Source: a virus. From it: 64,000 nt of DNA. The position numbers and the translations under genes are program-made. Position 1 is the stretch's first letter. Each line of letters starts with the position of its first letter. The notes under the pieces are model-generated. The model was not told the DNA's origin. It worked only from the letters and a program-made list of their open reading frames with translations, and ran no database searches. Below are positions 8,355 through 16,500 of this stretch, in pieces. Location: positions 1-64,000 of the IMG/VR virus record IMGVR_UViG_3300010400_000001; one strand, 5' to 3'.

Positions 8355-8809
8355 AGCAGGACGCGACAGAACTCGACCTGACTACTGCTCACGGGATCGG
8401 CGAAGTTTTGAACGCACGAGGTCCGCTCTGGGAGGACGAGCACAGCGCTCGCATTCCTCAAGTAGCCTACGCTTGGCATCTCGACCGGTACGGGGATTGG
8501 GTTCGAGAAGATGCCGAGGAATACGGGTGCGCACGTGGCGCGATGGTTTTTCAGCGCGACGGTGAAGAGACGTGGCGCGGCCTTGGAAGCGGTGAATTTG
8601 TTACTGCGGAGGACGCTAAGGCGGCTTGCGATGCAGCCCTCGTCGCCCGCGGCTGGTTGCTCGACGAAACCTCGGTGCGTCCAGACCGGGAGACGATTGC
8701 GGTACGTCGCTGCGTTCACGGCGAGGCTCACGACACTTTTTGCGCGGCCTGTGGACTCAAAAACTTCGTTGAGCCCACTAAGCCGGATCAAATGGAGCGG
8801 CGCGAATGA
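8351..8809 (+). CDS. hypothetical protein with C-terminal zinc motif, 152 aa
   Basis: Helical/mixed domain with WHLDRYGDWVREDAEEYG and a repeat-like AEDAKAACDAALVARGW. A C-terminal Cys/His set (CVHGEAHDTFCAACG) probably binds zinc. Coupled by ATGA overlaps at both ends. Confidence 0.6.
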   Translation: MKQDATELDLTTAHGIGEVLNARGPLWEDEHSARIPQVAYAWHLDRYGDWVREDAEEYGCARGAMVFQRDGEETWRGLGSGEFVTAEDAKAACDAALVARGWLLDETSVRPDRETIAVRRCVHGEAHDTFCAACGLKNFVEPTKPDQMERRE

Positions 8810-9213
8810 GGAATTACCCGCGCGGAAAACTGAACCAGAACGACGAAGGTGAGTTGCAGATTCGTATCGGCGTGCAGGATCGAACCGTCGTCCTCGACTT
8901 TGGCAAGCCGATTCACTGGCTCGGTTTCGACGCTGCTACAGCTCGAGCCGTGGGCGAGAGACTCGTCGCCAGAGCCAACGAAATCACACAACGGTTGCCG
9001 CACGAATATTCGGAGGATAGTTCGCCTATGAAACGAGCGCTGAAGTCGCGCGCCTACACGGAGGCCGCGTCGCTGTTGAACGCTGAGATGAGCGCGGTCG
9101 ATTTGCCTCCGGATCTGTCGGAAGAGGAAGAAAACGAGATGCGCGAATTCATCCGCGACCACATCGTCGGAGAGCTCCGAGCCAAGTCGGAGCGGATACG
9201 GAACCGACGATGA
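8806..9213 (+). CDS. hypothetical protein, 135 aa
   Basis: The N-terminal part (DRTVVLDFGKPIHWLGF, then a helix AVGERLVARA) forms a beta-strand/helix unit. The acidic C-terminal half (LSEEEENEMREFI) is helical. No catalytic signature. Coupled to neighbours. Confidence 0.6.
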   Translation: MRNYPRGKLNQNDEGELQIRIGVQDRTVVLDFGKPIHWLGFDAATARAVGERLVARANEITQRLPHEYSEDSSPMKRALKSRAYTEAASLLNAEMSAVDLPPDLSEEEENEMREFIRDHIVGELRAKSERIRNRR

Positions 9214-9410
9214 AGCACGAGACTCCGTCGATCTTGACCGCCGAGGAACGCCTCGCCCTCGCTCAGCTGGCCTCGAGTGGAGCGCCGAACGAGTGGGGTG
9301 ACGCTGGACGAGCTTCGGACATTCTCCGCGCAGTCGACTCAGGCGCACTGCCTCGGCCAGAATCGATAGAGTGGTTCGTCAGGCGTTTCCGGATTGCGAG
9401 ATCCCAATGA
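9210..9410 (+). CDS. small protein, 66 aa
   Basis: Begins MKHETPSILT, a further variant of the repeated leader of this segment. The rest is helical, with ALPRPESIEWFVRRFR near the end. No family recognised. Confidence 0.55.
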   Translation: MKHETPSILTAEERLALAQLASSGAPNEWGDAGRASDILRAVDSGALPRPESIEWFVRRFRIARSQ

Positions 9411-9649
9411 AGCAGTCGGAGTCCACAGCTACGGTACAGCCGATTCCGTTCCCCCAATCTCAATGCGCATGCGGGCTCCACAAGATTGCCGGCGGCATCC
9501 ACGGAATTCGTTGGTACTGGGCGGTTCACGCTCGCGACGTGTGTGTACTGGAACTTCCGAACGAGCGTTGCTGGTGCGGTCGGCTTCGTTCGGAACACCA
9601 GAACCAGGAAGGCCATGACCCGGCCGCGAAAGACACGGTGCAACCGTGA
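9407..9649 (+). CDS. small Cys-pair protein, 80 aa
   Basis: ATG at 9407 overlaps the previous TGA. Two Cys-containing turns (CACGLHK and CWCGRLRSEH) with nearby His suggest one zinc site. Function unknown. Confidence 0.55.
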   Translation: MKQSESTATVQPIPFPQSQCACGLHKIAGGIHGIRWYWAVHARDVCVLELPNERCWCGRLRSEHQNQEGHDPAAKDTVQP

Positions 9650-10161
9650 AGCAGTCGCGAATCGTAGACCGCAAGGCCGCGGCGCTAGCTGAATCTGCGG
9701 ACGTTCGCGTGCAGATTGTTCGCGGAATTCACCTCGTCGCGGAAAGGTTTCGGTGGATCGGCGGGGCAAGCGAAGAGGACACCTACACGCGCGAGGAACT
9801 CCGACGCGGAATGCTCGACTTAGCTAGCGAGCTCCTAGGCGAGGGAACCAGTTCAAAGAAGGTTAATCCGATGAGCAAGAAACCATTCCCGGCGGGCTAC
9901 GAAACGTTCGACGTCTCCGTCACACCTTGCATCGCGATTCACGAATCCGATCTGCGCGCGGGCGGCTGGATCCGAGAGAAGGACGCGGCCAACGTTTTAT
10001 CCGACGAAAACGTCGCGTTGCGGGTTGTGCTTACGAAGCTGCTGGAGCTCGACGCGAAGCGTCCCGCTGATACCACCTTTTGGGCGAGGTGGTGGGACGA
10101 AACGGTTGCCGAGGCGAAGACGTTGCTCGGTGGCACCTATCCCAGAAACACCACGGGGTAA
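9646..10161 (+). CDS. hypothetical protein, 171 aa
   Basis: GTG start overlaps the previous TGA. A helical N-terminal region (1-75) is followed after PMSKKPFPAGYETFDV by a second helical domain ending in a Trp cluster (FWARWWDETV). An internal ATG at the PMSKK position could start a shorter product. No family recognised. Confidence 0.55.
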   Translation: MKQSRIVDRKAAALAESADVRVQIVRGIHLVAERFRWIGGASEEDTYTREELRRGMLDLASELLGEGTSSKKVNPMSKKPFPAGYETFDVSVTPCIAIHESDLRAGGWIREKDAANVLSDENVALRVVLTKLLELDAKRPADTTFWARWWDETVAEAKTLLGGTYPRNTTG

Positions 10162-10163
10162 CC

Positions 10164-10553
10164 GTGAAGCTGCCCGACACGACAACTCCGTCGCCGCCGG
10201 TCACGCAGGCGCCGCGCGTTCGACCAGAAGGGTACTACTGGGTGCGATGGCGCGGTGACGGGCTCAGCATCGCCCGCTGGATGCACGTCGGAACCTACTC
10301 CGCAGAATGGACCTGGGTAGACGAGTCCGGGCCGGACTACTGTTCATTAGAGCCAGAAAAAGAAGTACAAGTCCTTTACGGGCCGCTGCATCTGCATTGC
10401 TACAACCGTAGTTGCCTGCGCGGCTCTGGAGCCTGCGGACGAGTCACCGCTGAGAGTGCCCCAGAATCCTTTCGCCCCGATGGCTGCGAGTGCGAGTGCG
10501 CCGCTTGCTGCGCCGCGCGAGGCGCCGTCAATTGGACGGAGGAGCGCACGTGA
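10164..10553 (+). CDS. hypothetical protein with C-terminal Cys cluster, 129 aa
   Basis: A Trp/Tyr-rich beta domain (EGYYWVRWRGDGLSIARWM, EWTWVDESG) resembles small phage DUFs. It is followed by a Cys-rich tail (CECECAACC). GTG start is chosen because it follows the previous TAA by one base. Function unknown. Confidence 0.6.
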   Translation: MKLPDTTTPSPPVTQAPRVRPEGYYWVRWRGDGLSIARWMHVGTYSAEWTWVDESGPDYCSLEPEKEVQVLYGPLHLHCYNRSCLRGSGACGRVTAESAPESFRPDGCECECAACCAARGAVNWTEERT

Positions 10554-10963
10554 CGCCGCGCGCCGTGCACGCTCGGCGCCCCGGAAAAAGGTCGCGCAAG
10601 GCTTGGTGCGGAGTCCAATCCAAGCGCACGACGCTCCTGCTTCCTGTGACGTGCGGGCGATGTTCGCGGCTCCTGGCCCGCAAGGTGAGCGAGCACAAGG
10701 CCCCTACTTCGACGGAACCGCTCACGGAAGACCTGTTGTCGGAACTCGCACGAGCCAGATGCCCCGTGCGCTTCACTGTCTTTACCGGGTTGAACGACTT
10801 GACTTTGACACGGCGCATGCAGCTCATTGCAGAGGCGGAGATTGCCAGCGAAAAAACAGGCGGACGCGAAGCAACGACCGCGGCGCTGCTTCTCATTGAA
10901 GGTGCCGAACGAATTGTCGCGCTCGAGAAGGAACTCGAGACGGTAAAGGGAGGGACAACATGA
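10550..10963 (+). CDS. hypothetical basic protein, 137 aa
   Basis: GTG start overlaps the previous TGA. Arg/Lys-rich N-terminus with a CGRC pair, then helices (LTRRMQLIAEAEIASEKTGG) and a C-terminal coiled-coil-like helix. Overlaps the start of the copper-protein gene. Function unknown. Confidence 0.55.
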   Translation: MTPRAVHARRPGKRSRKAWCGVQSKRTTLLLPVTCGRCSRLLARKVSEHKAPTSTEPLTEDLLSELARARCPVRFTVFTGLNDLTLTRRMQLIAEAEIASEKTGGREATTAALLLIEGAERIVALEKELETVKGGTT

Positions 10964-11808
10964 AAAAGATCTTCATTGCATTAATCTTGATTGGATGCGG
11001 CGCGCCGACCGAAGAGGCCCCCGCGGTTTCCGAGGCCGTCGAGCCGCTCACGGTTCCTCTTTCGGTAGGAACCGTGAATCCAGGCGAAGAGGGGCTCCGG
11101 TGCATCGGCTGGACATCGCCCGGCCGTGAGCTCTTCATCTCGGCTTTCTCGGTGACGAAGACGAGCATCCACCATCTGAACCTCTGGCGCATGCGCGCTG
11201 CCGTCCCCGACGGAGAGCAGGCCTGCCCGAAGGCGTCGCCCTACGGGGAGTTCGTGTTCGACGACGCCGTCGCTTCCGAGTTCAGACAAGAGCCGGCAGA
11301 CGGCGTGTTCCACATCGCTGCCAAAACGTCGTTTCTCGTGGACGTGCACGTCATCAATACGACCGAGGCCCCCGTCGAGGCCTCTGCAGAGATCTCTCTA
11401 CACGAATCGGAGAAGCGCTCGCCGATCTTGTTCGGCTTCGAACTCCGAGCGGGCCAGGTGCCGGCGCCGGTAGAGGCAGGCGCCACCGTGACGGCTCGGC
11501 TGACGACGCCCGCAAAGGACGTGACCCTCTACTCGGTGATGGGGCACATGCACGCGCATGGCGTTGTCGAGAGTTTCAGCGTCCGAGGACAAGAGCTCTA
11601 CCGTACCGAGAGCTGGTCAGATCCTCTCTTTTTGCCGACGACGATTCGTGTCTCGCCAACTGATCGCATCGAGTGGTCCTGCACGGTCCGAAACACGAGC
11701 GCCGTCCGGCTCACGTGGGGCGCGAACAGCATCCAAACCTCCGAGATGTGCTCGGTGGTGGGCATGGCGGACGCAGAGTGGGATGTCGTGGGAACGGCGG
11801 CGCAATGA
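10960..11808 (+). CDS. lipoprotein resembling copper type II monooxygenase (PHM-like)
   Basis: A 282-residue lipoprotein with a signal peptide ending in LIGC (lipobox). It carries the His/Met pattern of copper type II ascorbate-dependent monooxygenases: HH at 71-72 and H130 (CuM/H-site-like), H198-x-H200 within HMHAH, and M263 in SEMC. The fold would be two small beta domains, on the outer membrane or periplasmic face. The family hydroxylates C-H bonds with two uncoupled coppers. The ligand set is seen in the sequence; the activity and substrate are inferred. A metabolic-looking gene like this is unusual in a phage operon. Confidence 0.7.
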   Translation: MKKIFIALILIGCGAPTEEAPAVSEAVEPLTVPLSVGTVNPGEEGLRCIGWTSPGRELFISAFSVTKTSIHHLNLWRMRAAVPDGEQACPKASPYGEFVFDDAVASEFRQEPADGVFHIAAKTSFLVDVHVINTTEAPVEASAEISLHESEKRSPILFGFELRAGQVPAPVEAGATVTARLTTPAKDVTLYSVMGHMHAHGVVESFSVRGQELYRTESWSDPLFLPTTIRVSPTDRIEWSCTVRNTSAVRLTWGANSIQTSEMCSVVGMADAEWDVVGTAAQ

Positions 11809-12053
11809 AGAGGCTGTACTTGCGGCTTGCCCCGTCCACGCTGGAGCCGCACTACTCCGCGCACGTCTCTGCGATGACGTCGGAAGGACTGCATGGCAAG
11901 GCGGAGATCGCAGCAGAACTCGCGTTCCGCGACGTTCAGATCGAGTCGCTCCGCAGGCACAATCAATCGCTCGCCGACGAGCTCAATGATTGGCGAGACA
12001 AATATACGGCGCTCGAGTCCCAGTTGGACACGCGCCAGAGGGGCATTCGTTGA
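11805..12053 (+). CDS. small coiled-coil protein, 82 aa
   Basis: ATG overlaps the lipoprotein stop. The C-terminal two thirds is a heptad-like helix (FRDVQIESLRRHNQSLADEL). No domain recognised. Confidence 0.6.
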   Translation: MKRLYLRLAPSTLEPHYSAHVSAMTSEGLHGKAEIAAELAFRDVQIESLRRHNQSLADELNDWRDKYTALESQLDTRQRGIR

Positions 12054-12055
12054 CC

Positions 12056-12262
12056 ATGCAACCAGTACGGTCTCCGCCGCCGCCACGCGACCCGAGCCCC
12101 GGTCCCATTCCGCCGCCTCCGCCAATTCCGTACTTTGGCCCAACTGAGCTTCAGTTTGCCGTATTCATCTTCGCGCTCGCCGTCGGGATCGCGACCGCGT
12201 GCTACGTGGCCTTCAATGACTACCAGCGTACGCATGCAGAAGGAAGCGAGCGAGCGCCGTGA
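12056..12262 (+). CDS. small Pro-rich membrane protein, 68 aa
   Basis: A Pro-rich N-terminal stretch (SPPPPRDPSPGPIPPPPPIP) precedes one transmembrane helix (LQFAVFIFALAVGIATACYV) and a short charged tail. The Pro arm and single anchor recall spanin or TonB-like spacers, but nothing is diagnostic. Confidence 0.6.
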   Translation: MQPVRSPPPPRDPSPGPIPPPPPIPYFGPTELQFAVFIFALAVGIATACYVAFNDYQRTHAEGSERAP

Positions 12263-12858
12263 GGCACTCTCATCTCTTCGCTCTGCTTGTGATCTCCTGC
12301 GGTGATACGTTCACCGCCGCCAGATTTAGCGACGTGGAGGCCGGCGCCGGCGGACACGCGGGCTCACCAGAGCGAGCTGGAGGCGCATCCTCAACCGGAG
12401 GTCGGGCCGAGCTCGAGAGCGGCTTGCCGGATGCGGAGACCCCGCCGGCGGACGCTAGGATGGCCGACGTGAGCCCACCTCCCGTCGATGCAGGAAGAGA
12501 CGCCACTAGAGACGCCATGGGCGACAGCGGGCGCCCCGGCGCGGGCGGGCAAGCCGGGGGAGGCGCCGGTGGAAAAATGCCTGGAGCGGGCGGCAGCGGC
12601 TCAGGAGGCATCGGCTCGGGCGGCGCCGGCACCGGAGGAGCTCCGTGTCAGCCCAAGAGCTGCGAGGCCCAAGGCATCGAATGCGGGAGCGCCGAGGATC
12701 TTTGCGGCTCTCCGCTTCATTGCGGGGCCTGCACCAACAAACGCTGCGACCAGGGAACGTGCGTCTGCGATCCGTCCTACTGTCCGTTCTGCACTGGCTT
12801 TCCGTGCTGCAAACCGACAGGGGAATGTGGCTGTTCATTCGCGGGAGCCTGCTCGTGA
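12259..12858 (+). CDS. Gly-rich/Cys-rich lipoprotein
   Basis: GTG start. A signal peptide ends in VISC (lipobox), followed by a long Gly/Ala/Pro-rich low-complexity arm (about 25-130, GGAGGKMPGAGGSG type). The last ~65 residues hold 14 or so Cys in small-domain spacing (CGSAEDLCGSPLHCGAC, CPFCTGFPCC). This layout of lipobox, flexible arm and disulfide-rich head is frequent in Myxococcota surface lipoproteins. It is the strongest hint to the host group. Confidence 0.7.
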   Translation: MRHSHLFALLVISCGDTFTAARFSDVEAGAGGHAGSPERAGGASSTGGRAELESGLPDAETPPADARMADVSPPPVDAGRDATRDAMGDSGRPGAGGQAGGGAGGKMPGAGGSGSGGIGSGGAGTGGAPCQPKSCEAQGIECGSAEDLCGSPLHCGACTNKRCDQGTCVCDPSYCPFCTGFPCCKPTGECGCSFAGACS

Positions 12859-13097
12859 GTCGCCGGCCGTACGCGAAGATTCACGACCTCAAGCTCCTCG
12901 TCGACGCCGCGATGCAAGACGCGCTCATTACCGGCCACGAGATTTCCGTTCCAGTCGGCTTTCGCGCTGCTGCTACTCGTCTAGAAAAGCAGCGCCTCGT
13001 CGTGTGGACTAGTCTGCACACTGTCGCGCTCACTCGCCTCGGCAGGCAGCTCGTCGGCGTCCTTCTCGACGTACTTGCGGCTGTATCATTCAAGTGA
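12855..13097 (+). CDS. small protein, possible winged-helix, 80 aa
   Basis: GTG start overlaps the lipoprotein stop. The helix-turn-helix-like spacing (LKLLVDAAMQDALITGHEIS, then RLEKQRLVVW) would suit a small winged-helix, but this is weak. Overlaps the end of the convergent phosphatase gene by 12 nt. Confidence 0.5.
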   Translation: MSRRPYAKIHDLKLLVDAAMQDALITGHEISVPVGFRAAATRLEKQRLVVWTSLHTVALTRLGRQLVGVLLDVLAAVSFK

Positions 13098-13523
13098 CAT
13101 GAGATACTCTCGGAAGGTCGGATTCGCGATCGCGTGCACACCGAGCATGTCCCGACGCTTCGTACTGACCACTGCGTAGGTCACTCGCCCCGGCTGTCCT
13201 GTCAGAAAATGGAGAGCGAGCGCGGCGACGAAGCCTGAGCGATTTCGTCCCATGCGACAGGTGACGAGGACGCGCCTTCCGCGCGCCAGATCGCTCGCAA
13301 CGGCATCCGCAGCGACGAGAGCTGTTTCCATGTCCTCGCGCGACGGATTACCGACGTCATTGAACGGGAAGCGTCGTATGATGACGCCCGGGTAGCCCGA
13401 CGAGGGCGGCTGCACGTCGTCGGCGACGAACACGATGACGTCGAAGCCGAGCTCCTTGTAGTCCCCAGGCGGGGGAGCGGCACCGACCCAGAGCTTTTTC
13501 GCAACTCGGGTCGCGTCGAGCAC
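13086..13523 (-). CDS. dual-specificity-type protein phosphatase
   Basis: A 145-residue Cys-based phosphatase. The CX5R P-loop is CRMGRNR (C89, R95), preceded by beta strand VLVT and followed by SGFVAALAL. D56 in RFPFND, 33 residues before Cys, fits the general acid. The usual His before Cys is Thr here. Such enzymes remove phosphate from Ser/Thr/Tyr. A monocistronic gene between two plus-strand units; a GTG start at 13523 fits the domain edge better than longer readings. Two kinase-like proteins elsewhere in the window could be functional partners (inference). Confidence 0.8.
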   Translation of the reverse strand: MLDATRVAKKLWVGAAPPPGDYKELGFDVIVFVADDVQPPSSGYPGVIIRRFPFNDVGNPSREDMETALVAADAVASDLARGRRVLVTCRMGRNRSGFVAALALHFLTGQPGRVTYAVVSTKRRDMLGVHAIANPTFREYLMSLE

Positions 13524-13587
13524 GGTAGACCATCCTACCGAAAAGGCCGCTAGAAATCTATCGAGCGCGTGCTTATGGTAGCGTCTG
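13524..13587. promoter_or_regulatory. divergent promoter region, phosphatase / recombinase
   Basis: A 64-nt gap between divergent starts. A minus-strand -10-like TAGGAT lies at 13537-13532, 8 nt before the GTG. A plus-strand TATGGT lies at 13574-13579, 8 nt before the ATG. No good -35 and no Shine-Dalgarno is visible, so both mRNAs may be nearly leaderless. Confidence 0.4.
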
Positions 13588-16500
13588 ATGCTCGAGAACC
13601 GGCCAGAGCTCGCGCTCCTTCGAGCCAAGCGAACGCCGGAGGCCCTCGAGCGCTGGGTGAAGGCTTTCGCTGGGGGCGACAAGGACGTCGCACAGAGCTA
13701 CGCGATCATTGTCTCCCGTTTCACGGGACGGGACGAGGGTGGCTACGCCTCCTACATCGGCCGCTACTCGCCGAACACCAGGGCCGCGTACGCGTACGCG
13801 CTCACGGAGTTTTTCGAGTGGCTCGGCGCGAAGCACGGCCGCGTCATTCCGCCCCACGACGTGAGCCGGAAGGACGCCGAAGATTACGTCGAGTGGCTGG
13901 CGACGAAGCCTTTCTCGCTCGAGGCAGAAAAGCTCCGTGACGGAGATCAGCAGGAGCGCCTTGCGATCTACGAAGTCGTGAAGGAGCTTGGCTCCTCCGA
14001 TCTCACGAGCATCGCCGCGAAGCTTCCTCGGGCAGTCGTGAGCCGGCACAGCGCCGGCGGGGCGATCGACTTCGAGTGGCTTCACCGAGAGCTCGGGCTC
14101 ATGACTCTCCACGACCTTCTCGTGCGTTCGCCGACCATCGAAGAGCTTCGGAAGAGTAATCCGCTGATTGGGATCCATGTCTTCACCGTCGATCTCAACG
14201 GGCGACAGGTTCCGCTCGAGAGCGTGTTTTCGTATTCGACGCCGAAGCCCGTCGCCGTCTCGCGATCCACGATTGCGCTCCGCCTGACTGCGCTCTCCTC
14301 GTTCTGGAACGCGCTCTTGCGAACGGAAGGAAAGACTCTCGTCAAAGCCAACGTGTTCGAGGAAGTCCTCGAGCGCGTGTCGAGAGGCCTTTCGGCCGAC
14401 CGGCGAGCGGGAAGAACGCGGCGGCGCCGGCTCACGCCCGACATGGTCGACCGGCTCCTCCGCGCCGCCGAAGGGCCTTCGCTCGTAGAGAAGCGCGACG
14501 CAGCCCTGCTCTGGTTTTTGGTCCTCATGGGCGCCCGAGTGACCGAGACGATCCGCATCGTGAGGGACAAGCCCTCGACATCGGAGCTTCAGCGAACACC
14601 TGGGTGGTTCGACGGGAGAGCGCTCCCCCCTTCGGTCGAGCTCATCCGGAAGGGCGGCTTTCATCAGCGCTTGCCGTACCCGCCTTACGCCCTCCGAGCT
14701 CTACATGCCTTTCAGGCCGAGCTCGAAAAGCACGCGCCGCCCTTGGGCTCTCAATCCGATAATCCGAACGCCGCGCTCTACGTGCGTCCGGACTCGAGCG
14801 CGTGGCGCTACAAGCTCCTCGCAACGAAGCCCGATGCGCCGCTCTTTCCTCCAGTGAGCTTCTGGGGCCTGAACTCGCCGGGGAACTACCGCGAGCTCAG
14901 GCCGAACGGGCTCGACTACCGAAAGCCCATGAACCGATCGGCTGTGACCGCGATCCTCCGTCGCATCGCTGACAAGGCGGGGTTTTCGGACGAGGAGAAA
15001 CTGGCCGTGCACGGGCATGCCTTCCGCCACTTCGCGGCGACGGCGATGAGCCGGCAAGGAAAGCCCATCCGGGAGACGCAACAGATCCTCGGGCACGCGA
15101 GTATCGTGACGACCGAGACCTACGTCGAGGACATCACGAGCCCGGAGGCGCTCTCCGCTCAGAACGAGATCCTCGACTACATCGCCGGCGGCGAGCGCCC
15201 GCGCGGGGCGCCGGCTCCAGAGCCCCGTCGCCCCATTGTCGAAACCCACGGCATTGCCGTTCCGCCGACGGCTCCGGAGCCCGAGACTTCGGAAGTCGGC
15301 CTTCCCGCGGAAGCACCGAAAGTGAAGGCGCTGCCGGAGATCCAGAAGACTGCAAAGGGCCTCGTGGCGATCGCGCCGAAGGCCGTGCCTCCCGAGGTTC
15401 TCGAAGTCGAGCACGGGATCTCTTCTGGCTCGCCCTACTACGCGTACGAGGGGGCTGACCAACTCCACTTCACGATGGTCGAACCGCGGAGCGGCGCGAA
15501 GAGGGAGACGCTCTACACCAAAGGCTCAAAGGAGTACGTGCAGCGAGAGCCCTGGCTCCGCGAACATTACGACCCATGGCCCTTGAGCTACGGCATCGGA
15601 GAGAACAGCCTCCTTCCGTGGTTTGCTCGAGGGGCCGCCTCCTCGAGCGGCGAAGTCAAAGTCGAAGTCCGAACGAAGGACGGAAAGAAAGTCGTGACGG
15701 TGCCGCCGCTCCCCGTCTTCGCTGGCGAGCAGCTCTACTCGGAAGCGAAGGCGCCGACTCTCTGGAAGCGCGTTCTCGAGCTCCGGGAGAGATGGCTTCG
15801 GACGGCGCCGACGAAGGCGTTCGGACTCGACCGGTGGTGGGGCGCCTTTCAGGAGATCCAGCGAGGCCTCGCTCGCGGCACGGGCGGCGCCTTCCCCGTC
15901 GTTCCGTTCGATGCCCTCGGCACAGTCGGCACCAACATTCGAGCTCACGACGAAGAGTATCTCGCTGCGTGGCTCGAGAAAAACGCCGACAGGTACACGA
16001 CGACCGTTCGCGCCTTCGAAGGCATCGAGCGGCCGCGCGGGGGCTCGCTCACGGATGAGGAGTGGCTCTCGTTTCAAGAGAAGTTTGCCGCAGCAAGCCT
16101 CATCGGCGTGAGCCCCGCCGAGGAGCTTCCTGATTGGTTCATGCTCGATGATCCGGTGCGCGCCATTTACGACCACTCGAGCGAGGAATGGGAGTGGTTC
16201 GAAAAGTGGATCGGCGCCGTCACTGGGCAGCGCCTGACGCCGGCAAGAGACGCCGAGCGCGCGCGTGACGCTGCCTTCGCGTCCACGGCCATCGAGACTC
16301 GCATCGAAGAGGCGCGGGAGCTCCTCGCGGCCTACTTCGAAAGCGTCGAAGAGCTCAAGAACCAGCCGAAGGGCGAGGACGCCGACAGGGAGCGAGAAGT
16401 CATTCGGCTCCTTCGAGACAGACTCCTAGCGCTCGGCGTTCCAGATCCCGGGGCGACGAAGGGGCTCGCGCGAGACCTCAAGGCCCGCATCGAAGAGCTC

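Noticed and set aside
13573-14664. 363-aa minus frame opposite the recombinase N-terminus
   Set aside because: It overlaps a gene with an intact catalytic domain and itself shows no domain or start signal.
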